Shown here: positions 7,943-17,566 of the stretch, piece after piece | Layout: each line of letters opens with the position of its first letter | Numbering within the stretch: the first letter of the stretch is position 1 | Origin: Dolichospermum sp. DET69 | Lineage (GTDB): Bacteria > Cyanobacteriota > Cyanobacteriia > Cyanobacteriales > Nostocaceae | Direction: 5' to 3' | Assembly (NCBI GenBank): GCA_017355425.1 | Contig: CP070233.1 | Coordinates: 1 to 64,000, forward strand | DNA: 64,000 nucleotides | The notes under the pieces: generated by a model | Seen by the model: only the letters and a program-made list of their open reading frames with translations | What the model was told of the DNA's origin: nothing | Databases searched by the model: none | Position numbers and translations under genes: made by a program

Positions 7943-9835
7943 ATGCTAACAGCAATTTCAGGCAAACAACAACCGACAAAGAGCGGGATGGTAAATTACT
8001 GGGCGATCGCCATCGGCATTAATCAATATCAATTATTTCAACCTCTCAGTTGCGCTCAAGCCGATGCCGAGGCAATCAGAGACTTTCTATTGTCACAAGC
8101 AGGGTTTTTACCCGAAAAATGCCTGTTAATGACAAACACTTCACCCCCCATAGGAGAACAATCCTCCTATCCAACAAAAGAAAATATTCTCTCGTTGATA
8201 GAAGGATTAGCAGCCACATTTTGGCAGCCAGAAGACTGTTTGTGGTTGTTCTTTAGTGGCTATGGAGTTAACTACAAAGAACAAGATTATTTAATGCCAG
8301 TCGCAGGAAATCCTGATCAAGTTCCCGAAACTGGTATAGAAGTGCGATCGCTCATGCAGAGTCTCCAAGTTACCGGACTCAATATCTTACTCATCTTTGA
8401 TATTAACCGCGCTTTTGGGACTCAAGCAGATGCACCCGTAGGCCAAGAAATCATTGAATTAGCTCAAGAACTGCAAATGGGGGCAATTATTTCTTGTCAA
8501 CCCGAAGAATTTGCCCATGAAAGCACAGAATTAGGTCACGGTTTCTTCACAGCAGCATTATTAGAAGCTTTGGGTTCGGGAAAAGGATACAACTTCTCCG
8601 ATTTAGCCGCTTATCTGAGTTATCTTACCCCTAAACTTTGTCAACACCACTGGCGGCCGGTGCAAAACCCTATCACTGTGATTCCCTCGACCCAGCCAGT
8701 TATTCTCCCCACGTTGACATTAGATGAAAACTCAGCAGCACTAATTTTCCCAGCCGAAAGTTTTGCTGTTAACCGTACCTTACCCCCTCAAGAAAATAGC
8801 GCCTCTAGCAATACAGACAAAGCTTGGTGGAGAGAAAATGCCTCAGTCAAGACTACTTTAAGCCCGATCACAATTGAGAAACATTTAGCACTCCCGACAG
8901 TCTCAGTGTCAGTTGTTGAAAGCAATCACACCTTAGCGACTTCCCCACAATCTCAGTCAAAAGGTAGATTTATTCCCAATCTCACCACAGCCGGCACCTA
9001 TCCTTCAGATCAGTCTGAGCCACCAATTTGGCAGCAATTTATGATTTGGGGCGGCGGTACTATGGTGGTAGTAGGTTTAATTGCCACATTTTTACTCCGT
9101 AATCCCGACAGTTTTCGGTTTAAAAATTTATCAAAAACAGTATCTATTAATAGGACTAGCAAATTTCAATTTCCCCAAATATTTCCTATTCCTCAAAATC
9201 CTAGTAATGCTAAAATTAGTTTAAATACAGACTCTAATAAACGTAATCAAGCGATTTTAGAGCTAAAAAAAATGTCTCTTGTCCCTACTCAACCTAGTCA
9301 TTTAAGTATTGCGATCGCTAAAACTCAGAGAATTCCACCGGACGCACCACTATACGCCAAATCTCAGGAAAATATTCAGGTTTGGTGTCAAATGATTTTA
9401 GAGTTAGCACAGGCACAAGCTAAACAAAGAAAATATGAAACTGCTATAGCAACTACTCAGTTAATTACCAAAAAAGAGCCACTTTATTCTCAAGCTCAAA
9501 CAGCTATTCAAAAATTGCAACTAGAAGCCAAGCAGTATACAAGTAATAAAACTCTCTTAGATGCAGCTAAAGCTTTAATAATTCCTGAACAAGCATCTAC
9601 CTATAATCGCGCTATCGAAGTTGCTAAAAAAATCCCAAAAGGACAACCTGGGTTTGAAATTGCCCAAACATCAATTAATCAATGGAGTGAAAAAATTTTA
9701 AATTTAGCTAAAATCCGTGCCACTCAAGGAGATTTTAGCGCCGCTATCGCCACCGCTACATTAGTCCCAAAAATAACGATTGCTTATGAAGATGCCCAGG
9801 ATGCTATCCAAAAATGGCAACTTCAAAAGAATTAG
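7943..9835 (+). CDS. Caspase-fold (orthocaspase/peptidase C14) protein lacking the catalytic pair
   Basis: The N-terminal ~250 residues are a caspase p20-like domain (IAIGINQY, an aspartate-rich ADAEAIRDFL segment, WLFFSGYG, ILLIFDINRA). In active orthocaspases the last two motifs are SGHG and DxCHS; here His is Tyr107 and the nucleophile Cys is Asn155, so proteolysis by the usual His-Cys pair is not possible. A proline/serine-rich linker, one membrane helix (about 366-386, WGGGTMVVVGLIATFLL) and a C-terminal region of TPR-like alanine/glutamine helices follow. Cyanobacterial pseudo-variants with Tyr in place of His are a known class; they probably act as scaffolds or sensors. Met16 (7988) is an alternative start. 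Confidence 0.85.
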   Translation: MLTAISGKQQPTKSGMVNYWAIAIGINQYQLFQPLSCAQADAEAIRDFLLSQAGFLPEKCLLMTNTSPPIGEQSSYPTKENILSLIEGLAATFWQPEDCLWLFFSGYGVNYKEQDYLMPVAGNPDQVPETGIEVRSLMQSLQVTGLNILLIFDINRAFGTQADAPVGQEIIELAQELQMGAIISCQPEEFAHESTELGHGFFTAALLEALGSGKGYNFSDLAAYLSYLTPKLCQHHWRPVQNPITVIPSTQPVILPTLTLDENSAALIFPAESFAVNRTLPPQENSASSNTDKAWWRENASVKTTLSPITIEKHLALPTVSVSVVESNHTLATSPQSQSKGRFIPNLTTAGTYPSDQSEPPIWQQFMIWGGGTMVVVGLIATFLLRNPDSFRFKNLSKTVSINRTSKFQFPQIFPIPQNPSNAKISLNTDSNKRNQAILELKKMSLVPTQPSHLSIAIAKTQRIPPDAPLYAKSQENIQVWCQMILELAQAQAKQRKYETAIATTQLITKKEPLYSQAQTAIQKLQLEAKQYTSNKTLLDAAKALIIPEQASTYNRAIEVAKKIPKGQPGFEIAQTSINQWSEKILNLAKIRATQGDFSAAIATATLVPKITIAYEDAQDAIQKWQLQKN

Positions 9836-9918
9836 TCAGTAGGGGCGCAGGGCCTGCGCCCAGTTATTCGCCCAGTTATTAATCAGTTGTAAAATTTTTC
9901 ACTCTTATCTATTACCCA

Positions 9919-10296
9919 TTAGCAATACTGGGAAATATCTTCGCCACAGGTATCAGCCAGATAACACATCGCTCTAAATCGCAAACCTACTACTTCTTCG
10001 TATAAAGGATTAAGTTTACACATTGGGGGAATGTGAAATAGTGTTTTACCAAAAACTTTGACATCACGCTCAAATGGACACTGAGCCGGAATGTATTTAC
10101 ACAGGCGATGAGCTAATTGGCGATCGCTTACTTGGATGTTATCTAGCCAATTTCGGAAAGGGCGCAAAAAATTCCAAAAAGGCTTGATTGCCACATAGTG
10201 CAGCGGAGTAATATCAGCTTCACTAGCTTCCACTTGATGTAAACAAATCCAACTTGTTAAGAAAATATTTTTCTTGATATTTTTAGATACTTTCAC
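9919..10296 (-). CDS. Mo-dependent nitrogenase family (Mo-nitro_C domain) protein
   Basis: A 125-residue protein whose second half (HRLCKYIPAQCPFER, FHIPPMCKLNPLYEEVVGLRF, YLADTCGED) matches the small cyanobacterial family named after a Mo-nitrogenase C-terminal domain; I identify it by these cysteine-containing motifs. The biochemical role is not established; it is not a nitrogenase subunit. The start is GTG at 10296 preceded by AGAGGAA, a good ribosome-binding site. No nif genes are nearby. Supports, but does not prove, a diazotrophic background. Confidence 0.85.
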   Translation of the reverse strand: MKVSKNIKKNIFLTSWICLHQVEASEADITPLHYVAIKPFWNFLRPFRNWLDNIQVSDRQLAHRLCKYIPAQCPFERDVKVFGKTLFHIPPMCKLNPLYEEVVGLRFRAMCYLADTCGEDISQYC

Positions 10297-10654
10297 GGTA
10301 ATTCCTCTTCTTTTATGAGGGTATTCACCTTATTGATGAATATATAATATGACAAGAACCTGAACAAAAAAACAGTATGATTACGGGAATTATGTAAAAG
10401 TTGTAATTAACTGCTTCCTATGATTGAATCTATATGTTAATACGTCACTCAGATCCCAATTTCCCAAAAAACAATACTTGATTTATTCAATCTCACTACT
10501 AACGTAACACAGTTAAAATTGTAGTGAGGACATCTGCCTTTAGACATGATTTCTCTTAACTGCAACAAAACTTATTATAGCAATAATTACCAATAATTGA
10601 GATTAATAAAAATATTCGCAAATAGCTAAATCTAGACCGTGATTTTGACTAAAC
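10297..10654. other. Gene-free stretch
   Basis: AT-rich 358-base interval carrying the upstream region of the Mo-nitro_C gene (minus strand). I see no tRNA, long inverted repeat or convincing ORF. It includes the decayed upstream end of the permease fragment that follows. Confidence 0.4.
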
Positions 10655-10864
10655 TTGCCATTTATAGTGCTTTTATCTTTAACCTATCCAGGTTTAGTCC
10701 TCTCGGCTGGCTTTCTCAATGACACCATAACCCTAATATTTACACCCCTTACCTTAAGTCTAACTCTATCTTTAGGCTTAAATCCCATTGCCTACTTATT
10801 GTCCGTAGCAGGTGCGACTAACATTGGTTCTGTAGTCATACATAGATCTCTAGTAAAAGAGTAG
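10655..10864 (+). pseudogene. Fragment of an ArsB/NhaD-type (CitMHS superfamily) ion transporter
   Basis: The 69-residue reading frame contains FLNDTITLIFTPLTLSL and GLNPIAYLLSVAGATNIGS, matching the conserved core 'NDT...LTPL...NP.PYLLA...AANIGS' of arsenite/Na+/H+ antiporter permeases of the ion-transporter superfamily. Intact members exceed 400 residues with about ten helices; here only two or three helices remain, there is no start at the proper N-terminus and the frame stops right after the motif. It is flanked on its right by MITE copies. Non-functional remnant. Confidence 0.72.
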
Positions 10865-10879
10865 TCAAACCTTATTCTT

Positions 10880-11005
10880 AGAGACTTCCACACAAAAAAT
10901 ATCCCAAATTCTTTTGTGGTGCAGGCATCTTGCCTGCTAATAATATCATGAGGGGCCAGATGCTCATCCCACAAGATTGGATAATCTTTTTTTATGGAGT
11001 CCTCT
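10880..11005. mobile_element. MITE family A, copy 2 (126 bp)
   Basis: Ends AGAGACTTCC (10880) and GGAGTCCTCT (11005) with the core GTGGTGCAGGCATCTTGCCTGC and GGGGCCAGATGCTCATCCC. Same length as copy 1 but core in the opposite orientation. Directly after it (from 11007) another AGAGACTTCC motif begins, followed by a hairpin of AAAACGCAAAG / CTTTGCGTTTT, suggesting a nested or chimeric third insertion between copies 2 and 3. Confidence 0.75.
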
Positions 11006-11082
11006 TAGAGACTTCCAAACAAAAACGCAAAGAAGCTAAAAAACAACTTTGCGTTTTTGTGCCTTTGCGTGAGCTAATCTTT

Positions 11083-11209
11083 AGAGAACTACACAAAAAA
11101 GATTATCCAATGTTGTAGGATGGGCATCTGGTTCCCTCCTGATATTATTAGCGGGCAAGATGCCCGCACCACAAGAAATTTTGGGATATTTTTTTAATTG
11201 GAAGTCTCT
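11083..11209. mobile_element. MITE family A, copy 3, ending on the rnj stop codon
   Basis: Ends AGAGAACTAC (11083) and GGAAGTCTCT (11209), core GTAGGATGGGCATCTGG and GCGGGCAAGATGCCCGCACC. Its last base coincides with the terminal base of the rnj stop codon, so any insertion happened exactly at the end of that gene and now provides its 3' untranslated region. Confidence 0.75.
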
Positions 11210-12975
11210 TAAGAAGCTACAGCAGTAGAACGAGTGCGTCGTCTTCTCCCATCAGAAACCTTCACAGCAGGTTCTTCAGGGATTTGCATTAACAGAGTCA
11301 AAGCAGGTTGACATTGCAACTCTCTCCGCATTGAACGCGCCAACTCCCGCTCTAAAGTTTCCTGCAATCCACCCCAATCTGTATCTGCTGGCTGTCCTTC
11401 GAGGGGAGAAAACTCAGTCCAACGAACGCCGAGAATTTCTTCAATGCGTTGTTGTACCCATTTTTGCAAGAGCGATCGCTCGATACTTGTCACCACACCT
11501 TGCATATGAAGTTCTGGTTTAGCCATTAACTTACCACTCCAATCAATAGCAGCAGCAATAGTTACAGTTCCTTCAGAAGCCATGCGTTGGCGTTCTTCTA
11601 ATACCTTAGAACTAACCATGCCAGAACTAGAAGTATCCACCAATTCAATTCCAGATGCCACTTTCCCAGCCACGCGGATAGAAGTTTCTGTCAACTCTAT
11701 GACATCCCCATTTTGGATAATGATCATATTTTCCGCTGGGATGCCCATACTTTGAGCAGTTTCCGAATGTTTGACTAACATCCGATGTTCACCGTGAAAT
11801 GGCACAAAGAACTTAGGACGAGTTAAGGCAATCATCAGCTTTTGATCTTCCTGACAGCCATGTCCAGAAACGTGAATCCCTTTATCTCGTCCATAGACCA
11901 CTTTTGCCCCTTGAATCATCAATTTATCAATGGTATTAACCACTGCAATTGTGTTACCAGGAATGGGGTTAGCGGAGAATAGAACCGTATCTCCTTTGCG
12001 AATTTTGATATGGGGGTGTTCTTTGTTGGCAATTCTTGTCATTGCTGCCATTCTTTCACCCTGAGAGCCAGTGGTTAAAATCAACACTCTCTCATCTGGC
12101 ATTCCCCGAACAGTATGCAACGGTTGGAAAAGGCTATCTTCACACTTGATATAGCCTAAATTTCGGGCATGGGCGATTAAATTCAACATGGAACGCCCTA
12201 CAATCGTCACAACACGATTATGTTTTCTTGCTAGTTGCAAAATCATGTTAATGCGATGGACGCTGGAAGAAAAGGTTGTGACAAATAAGCGTCCAGTAGC
12301 GTGAGAAAATTCTCGGTCAAGGTTGGGAAAAACAGACCGTTCGGAAGGTGTAAATCCTGGCAATTCTGCGTTAGTGGAATCACTCAATAAGCAAAGTACG
12401 CCTTTTTCGCCATGTTCTGCTAAACGTTGCAAGTCAAACTTTTCACCATCCACGGGAGTATGATCAATTTTAAAATCTCCGGTGTGGATAACTACGCCTA
12501 GTGGTGTATGAATAGCAACAGTGAAACTATCAGCAATAGAGTGGGTATTGCGGATATATTCGGCAAAGAAATGTTTACCAATTCTCACCATATCACGGGG
12601 GAGAACTGTTCTTAATTCTGTGCGATCTCTTACTCCTGCTTCTTCCAATTTACCCTCTAGCATCGCCATTGCTAGTCTTGGTCCATGAATCACCGGAATA
12701 TCAAATTGCTTCAAGTGAAAAGCAATCCCACCAATATGATCTTCGTGACCATGAGTGACGATCATGCCTTTGATTTTGTGCTTATTTTCCCGCAGATAAG
12801 TCGTATCAGGTAATACAATATTTACCCCGTGCATTGCTTCTGTAGGAAAGGCTAATCCTGCATCTAAGAGGATAATTTCGTCCTCATACTCGAAAACACA
12901 AGTATTTTTACCTATTTCGTGTAAGCCGCCTAAAGGGATAATTTTGAGAGCGGAATTAGCTTCGTTTTTAACCAT
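11209..12975 (-). CDS. rnj: Ribonuclease J
   Basis: Metallo-beta-lactamase/beta-CASP ribonuclease with 5'-3' exonuclease and endonuclease activity in mRNA turnover and rRNA maturation. The 588 residues contain the zinc motif THGHEDHIGG (His75-x-His77-x-Asp79-His80), further metal ligands, the beta-CASP motif FHGEHRM, the C-terminal SGHG, and a C-terminal domain ending in a basic RRRRTRS tail. AGGAGAAC gives a strong ribosome-binding site before the ATG. It follows dapA and asd on the same strand, a grouping I recall as common in cyanobacteria. Confidence 0.95.
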   Translation of the reverse strand: MVKNEANSALKIIPLGGLHEIGKNTCVFEYEDEIILLDAGLAFPTEAMHGVNIVLPDTTYLRENKHKIKGMIVTHGHEDHIGGIAFHLKQFDIPVIHGPRLAMAMLEGKLEEAGVRDRTELRTVLPRDMVRIGKHFFAEYIRNTHSIADSFTVAIHTPLGVVIHTGDFKIDHTPVDGEKFDLQRLAEHGEKGVLCLLSDSTNAELPGFTPSERSVFPNLDREFSHATGRLFVTTFSSSVHRINMILQLARKHNRVVTIVGRSMLNLIAHARNLGYIKCEDSLFQPLHTVRGMPDERVLILTTGSQGERMAAMTRIANKEHPHIKIRKGDTVLFSANPIPGNTIAVVNTIDKLMIQGAKVVYGRDKGIHVSGHGCQEDQKLMIALTRPKFFVPFHGEHRMLVKHSETAQSMGIPAENMIIIQNGDVIELTETSIRVAGKVASGIELVDTSSSGMVSSKVLEERQRMASEGTVTIAAAIDWSGKLMAKPELHMQGVVTSIERSLLQKWVQQRIEEILGVRWTEFSPLEGQPADTDWGGLQETLERELARSMRRELQCQPALTLLMQIPEEPAVKVSDGRRRRTRSTAVAS

Positions 12976-13194
12976 GTTCTCCTGGAGATTGTTGTGAATC
13001 AGTTGATAGTTTGGTTTCTTGTATCAAAGAAATGACCAAATTTATATTTAAATTCAGCTTCTATAAAGTCCTATTTAATTTCGTTTACATCAAACTGAAT
13101 GATTTTTATATTGTTCAGTTGTAGCACAAGTGTTAAGATAATAGGCTAATAACAATTTGTACACATTATTTATAAATCACTCACCTATTGTTGC

Positions 13195-14079
13195 TTAGAT
13201 TAAATTCAGCTTTTGCATGACCGACTCTAACTTTTTAGATACATCTGTATCAGCTTCACATAGGGGTAGACGAAGTGAACCTACTTCCCAACCTTGCAGT
13301 TTTAGTGCTTCTTTTACAAGAATAGGATTTGTAGTTAAAAATAAAGCTTTAAACAATGGGAACAGTTGTAGATGAATCTCGGTAGCAATTTGAGTTTTCC
13401 CCATTTTCCATGCTTGAATCATTGATTGGATTTGATTACCCACTAAATGAGAAGCTACACTGACTATACCTTGAGAGCCTATCGCTAACATGGGCAGGGT
13501 TAAAGAATCATCTCCAGCGTAAATTTGAAATTCTTTTGGTGTCAAGCGCCGGATTTCACTCACTTGATCTAAGTTACCACTGGCTTCTTTAATAGCAACA
13601 ATGTTCTCAATTTCTGCCAACTTTACAACTGTTTCTGCACTGAGGTTTTGACCTGTCCGTCCAGGAACGTTATACAACATCATGGGCAGGTCGGGACAGG
13701 ATTGTGCTATTGCCTGAAAATGTTGATATAATCCAGCTTGGGGTGGTTTGTTGTAATAGGGAACTACTTGTAAAGAACCATGCACTCCTATTTTAGCCGC
13801 TTTTTGAGTGGCTGCGATCGCTTCTTGGGTGTTATTGGAACCACATCCAGCAATTACTTTAGCTTTACCTGATACAGTTTGCAATACCTCAATAAATAAT
13901 TGGTATTCTTCATCCCAAGTTAGGGTTGGGGATTCCCCTGTTGTTCCACATACCACCAATGTATCTGTACCGTTGTTAACTAGATAATCTGCTAGTTTGG
14001 CAACTACATCATAATTAATACTACCGTCTGTTTTAAACGGTGTAATCATAGCGGTTACAATTATTCCAAAATCTCCCAC
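13195..14079 (-). CDS. dapA: 4-hydroxy-tetrahydrodipicolinate synthase
   Basis: Condenses pyruvate with aspartate semialdehyde, the first committed step to diaminopimelate and lysine. The 294-residue TIM barrel has GTTGESPTL, the YNVPGRTG substrate motif and Schiff-base lysine in VAIKEASG. The start is GTG (14077-14079). It lies downstream of asd, which makes its substrate, with the two genes separated by a 210-base heptamer-repeat array. The pair is probably a functional unit though the repeats may affect read-through. Confidence 0.96.
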   Translation of the reverse strand: MGDFGIIVTAMITPFKTDGSINYDVVAKLADYLVNNGTDTLVVCGTTGESPTLTWDEEYQLFIEVLQTVSGKAKVIAGCGSNNTQEAIAATQKAAKIGVHGSLQVVPYYNKPPQAGLYQHFQAIAQSCPDLPMMLYNVPGRTGQNLSAETVVKLAEIENIVAIKEASGNLDQVSEIRRLTPKEFQIYAGDDSLTLPMLAIGSQGIVSVASHLVGNQIQSMIQAWKMGKTQIATEIHLQLFPLFKALFLTTNPILVKEALKLQGWEVGSLRLPLCEADTDVSKKLESVMQKLNLI

Positions 14080-14100
14080 ACTCTTTTCTCTCCTAATTTG

Positions 14101-14225
14101 TTAGTTGACAGTTGACTGTTGACGGTTGACTGTTGACTGTTGGCTGTTGACGGTTGACGGTTGACTGTTGACTGTTGACTGTTGACGGTTGACTGTTGAC
14201 GGTTGACTGTTGACTGTTGTTTGTT
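14101..14225. repeat. Heptanucleotide STRR array (TTGACTG / TTGACGG)
   Basis: About seventeen consecutive 7-bp units of TTGACTG and TTGACGG, with one TTGGCTG variant, in the asd-dapA gap. It is followed by (T)GACCAATGACTAATGACC-type units and a palindrome GGGCGCAGGCCCTGCGCCC at 14272-14290 next to the asd stop. Short tandemly repeated repetitive sequences of this length are typical of heterocystous cyanobacteria. Confidence 0.95.
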
Positions 14226-14290
14226 TTTGATTATCCAATGACCAATGACTAATGACCAGTAACCAATGAATGGGCGCAGGCCCTGCGCCC

Positions 14291-15307
14291 CTACTGACCA
14301 ATGACTAATAATTCGGCAATTTGTACAGCATTTAAGGCTGCACCTTTACGGATTTGGTCGCCGCATAGCCATAATTCTAAACCGCAATCATGGGAAATAT
14401 CCTGGCGAATTCTTCCCACTAAAACTTCATCTTTACCACTAGCATCTATGGGCATGGGAAAATAATTTGCTTGCCAATCTTCCACTAATTTCACACCAGG
14501 TGATTTTCTGATAATTTCTCTAGCTTCGTCTGGATCAAAAGGTGTTTCAAACTCTAGATTAATGGCTTCAGAATGGGCGCGGAGTACGGGAACCCGTACA
14601 CAAGTTGCGGTAATTCTGATTTCTTGACTACCAAAAATTTTGCGGGTTTCGTTAACCATTTTCATTTCTTCCTCACAATATCCCCAAGCTGTTAAAGGAG
14701 AATTATGGGTAAATAAATTAAATGCCAATGGATAAGGTAAGACTTCCGCTACTGGTTGCTTTCCTTGTAGTATAGCTTCACTTTGGATTTTCACTTCCTC
14801 CATTGCTTTGGCACCGGCACCACTAGCAGATTGATAGGTAGCAGCTACGATCCTTTTCACTGGTTTGACTTGATGTAATGGCCACACTGCCAAAGACATG
14901 AGAATCGTTGTACAATTGGGATTGGCAATAATTCCTTTGTGAGTAAATGCGGCTTGGGGATTTACCTCTGGGACTACCAAAGGGACATCCGGATTCATGC
15001 GGAAAGCACTGGAATTATCAATTACCACTGCTCCCTTTTGCACAGCTATCCCCGCCCAAGTTTTGGATATGCTACCCCCAGCACTAGCTAAGACTATATC
15101 TATATTTTCCCAACTGCGATCGCTCACCGCCTCAACCGGGATATCCTCTCCTTTGAATCTTAATATTTTTCCCGCACTGCGTTCTGATGCCAACAATTTT
15201 AATTCCGCTAGGGGGAAATTTCGGCTTTCTAGTAATTCTAGCAACTCAGTACCTACAGCACCAGTTGCTCCCAAAATAGCTACACGATAGGACTTAGACA
15301 AACTCAC
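14291..15307 (-). CDS. asd: Aspartate-semialdehyde dehydrogenase
   Basis: NADPH-dependent reduction of aspartyl phosphate to aspartate semialdehyde for lysine, threonine and methionine synthesis. N-terminal Rossmann motif GATGAVGTELLELL, catalytic cysteine in NPNCTT, and the substrate motifs SASGAGA and RVPVLRAHSE are present. The GTG at 15307 sits only a base from the GGAGG ribosome-binding site; the in-frame TTG at 15301, giving MSKSYRVAILGATG, is spaced much better (7 bases) and is probably the true start. Divergent from tig across a 606-base gap. Confidence 0.96.
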   Translation of the reverse strand: MSLSKSYRVAILGATGAVGTELLELLESRNFPLAELKLLASERSAGKILRFKGEDIPVEAVSDRSWENIDIVLASAGGSISKTWAGIAVQKGAVVIDNSSAFRMNPDVPLVVPEVNPQAAFTHKGIIANPNCTTILMSLAVWPLHQVKPVKRIVAATYQSASGAGAKAMEEVKIQSEAILQGKQPVAEVLPYPLAFNLFTHNSPLTAWGYCEEEMKMVNETRKIFGSQEIRITATCVRVPVLRAHSEAINLEFETPFDPDEAREIIRKSPGVKLVEDWQANYFPMPIDASGKDEVLVGRIRQDISHDCGLELWLCGDQIRKGAALNAVQIAELLVIGQ

Positions 15308-15913
15308 TCCTCCTTTAAGAGGTAATTAGCACTTTTTATTTTCAGGACAACTTAAAAAATCAATTGTTTGTGTTGTTCCGCTCAACAGTAGATTTTAAAT
15401 AGTAAAATTTACATATTTTTGTGATTATATCTCAATTTTTGATGGCTATTGGGGAATTTGAAATTTTATTGTTTATATTACAGTTAAAATTAAGTGATAT
15501 CCTAGTTTTGCAGTCGTGGTAAGTTATAGTAATAAGGTTATAATACCACACTATCGTATAATATTCTATTATACAGCAAACTGCAAAAAAAAAGAAACCG
15601 AAGAGCGATAAACATTTAGGTATTTCCGAGAAGCCCTGCCTGTAAAGTTATGTTACCGAAACTAGGGCTGCTATGTTGAAAGAATATCATAAAGTGTTCA
15701 GTCCTTTACTTTTTGCAGTATACTGGATCTCTGCTAAAGGATATTCAAACGCATTTATGTCTGAATAACATTTATTCAAAAGATGATCGCGTCTTGAAGA
15801 TAGAGCCTAAGCTGAAATCGGGATAAATAATCCCATAGCCCGTAGAAGTAAATGTCTAGACTTGTCTAGTATTTATATAGCACATTAAAATACCAGAAAA
15901 ATAGAAATAAAGC
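15308..15913. promoter_or_regulatory. Long divergent upstream region of asd and tig
   Basis: 606 bases with no gene. AT-rich throughout; one hairpin AAGCCCTGCC...AGGGCTGC (about 15631-15672) and several smaller inverted repeats precede tig. It must hold promoters for both genes; tig appears to have a long 5' leader or a distant promoter. I do not see a recognisable riboswitch. Confidence 0.45.
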
Positions 15914-17323
15914 ATGAAAGTTACCCAGGAAAAACTTCCCGCCAGTCAAGTTGGTTTGGAAATAGAAATCACACCAGAAATTACCCAACAAAAATACGAG
16001 CAAGTCATTAGAAATTTAAGTAAGACTGTAAATATTCCTGGGTTTCGCAAAGGCAAAGTCCCCCGGCAAGTATTAATCCAACGTATCGGCGACACTCGTG
16101 TCAAAGCCACCGCCCTGGAAGAAATCATTCAAGAAGGCATTGAGCAAGCAATTAAACAAGAAGCCATTACCGCCATTGGTCAGCCTCAATTACGCTCTTC
16201 TTTTGATGATTTGATTATCAATTATAAACCAGGACAACCCCTGATTTTTGCTGCTGCTGTGGATGTAATTCCAGAAATCCAGTTGAACCAATACACTGGT
16301 TTAGAAGCCAAAGCGGAAGAAATCAAATATGATCCTACCCAAGTAGATACCGTTATTGAAGCACAAAGAGAAAAGTTAGCTACGTTAGTTCCTGTGGAAG
16401 GACGCGCTGCTCAAATCGGTGATATGGCAGTGATTGATTTTAAGGGTGTAATTGCCAAGAGTGAAGGTGATGATCCTGACACCGAACCAAAACCAATTCC
16501 CGGTGGCGAAGGAACTGATTTTCAAGTTGAGCTACAAGAAGATAAGTTTATTCCCGGTTTTGTATTGGGTATCGTGGGCATGAACCCTGGAGAAACCAAG
16601 GAAGTATCGGCTCAGTTCCCAGATCCTTACGGCAACGAAGAATTATCTGGTAAACTTGCTTTGTTTACCATCACACTCAAAGAAATTAAAGCCAAAGAAC
16701 TACCAGAATTGGATGACGATTTTGCCCAAGAAGTTAGTGACTTTGAGACATTAGATCAGTTGCGAGCATCCTTAGAAGAACGGTATCAAAAAGAAGCCGC
16801 AGATAAAACCAAAACCAATCAGCAAGAAGCTTTAGCAACAGAATTGCTGAATCATGTCGAAATAGACTTACCGACAACATTTATTGACCAAGAGATTGAT
16901 GCCATGCTGTCACAGACCGCCATGAAGTTGTCTGAACAGGGGATAGATGTCAAAAAGCTATTTACCCAAGAAATTATTCCTCAATTACGGGATAGATCCA
17001 AGCCTGAAGCGATAGAGCGTCTCAAACGTTCTCTATCCTTACAAGAAATTGGCAAGCGCGAATCTATTGAAGTGGCAGCCGAAGCAGTGCAAGCTAGAGT
17101 CGCAGAATTGATGGCGGAGTATAGTGATCAAGACTTGGATGAAGCTAGACTGCGTGGAGTTGTCAAAGAAGAACTTTTAACTCAAAAGATTTTTGATTGG
17201 TTACTAGAACGTTCATCTGTGGAACTAGTAGCGGCAGGTTCTTTAACTCCTACAGAAGTACCTGATTCAGAAGCAGAAAGCATTGAAGTAGTTCCGCAAG
17301 AAGAAACCAGTAATCCTGAGTAA
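15914..17323 (+). CDS. tig: Trigger factor (ribosome-associated chaperone, peptidyl-prolyl isomerase)
   Basis: Binds nascent chains at the ribosomal exit tunnel. The 469 residues carry the N-terminal ribosome-binding signature GFRKGKVPRQV (about 42-52), a central FKBP-type isomerase domain (about 165-250), a helical C-terminal chaperone domain and an acidic, Glu/Pro/Thr-rich tail (about 445-469) that is longer than in E. coli. Located upstream of clpP and clpX in the same direction, the classic bacterial arrangement. Its stop codon is the first unit of a heptamer array. Confidence 0.96.
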   Translation: MKVTQEKLPASQVGLEIEITPEITQQKYEQVIRNLSKTVNIPGFRKGKVPRQVLIQRIGDTRVKATALEEIIQEGIEQAIKQEAITAIGQPQLRSSFDDLIINYKPGQPLIFAAAVDVIPEIQLNQYTGLEAKAEEIKYDPTQVDTVIEAQREKLATLVPVEGRAAQIGDMAVIDFKGVIAKSEGDDPDTEPKPIPGGEGTDFQVELQEDKFIPGFVLGIVGMNPGETKEVSAQFPDPYGNEELSGKLALFTITLKEIKAKELPELDDDFAQEVSDFETLDQLRASLEERYQKEAADKTKTNQQEALATELLNHVEIDLPTTFIDQEIDAMLSQTAMKLSEQGIDVKKLFTQEIIPQLRDRSKPEAIERLKRSLSLQEIGKRESIEVAAEAVQARVAELMAEYSDQDLDEARLRGVVKEELLTQKIFDWLLERSSVELVAAGSLTPTEVPDSEAESIEVVPQEETSNPE

Positions 17324-17513
17324 TGGGTAATGGGTAATGGGTAATGGGTAATGGGTAATGGGTAATGGGTAATGGGTAATGGGTAATGGGTAATGGGTAA
17401 TGGGTAATGGGTAAAAGTTATTTTACTCCTACCATCCCTACCTCCTAACAACTGACAACTGACAACTGACAACTGACAACTGACCACTGACCACTGACCA
17501 CTGACAATTCTGC
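17321..17513. repeat. Heptanucleotide STRR arrays between tig and clpP
   Basis: Thirteen or so units of TAATGGG run from the tig stop codon to about 17413. After a 30-base spacer, arrays of ACAACTG and ACCACTG units follow (about 17447-17505). All have 7-bp periodicity. Confidence 0.95.
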
Positions 17514-17566
17514 CATAATGGTTAACAGTTCACAATTTCATTCCATTTATTGTTAAATATTCTAGT

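Noticed and set aside
7728-7979. 83-residue minus-strand ORF before the caspase-fold gene
   Set aside because: It is a reading of MITE family A copy 1 (GAGILPANNTRTGRMPIPEDW) plus AT-rich flanks.
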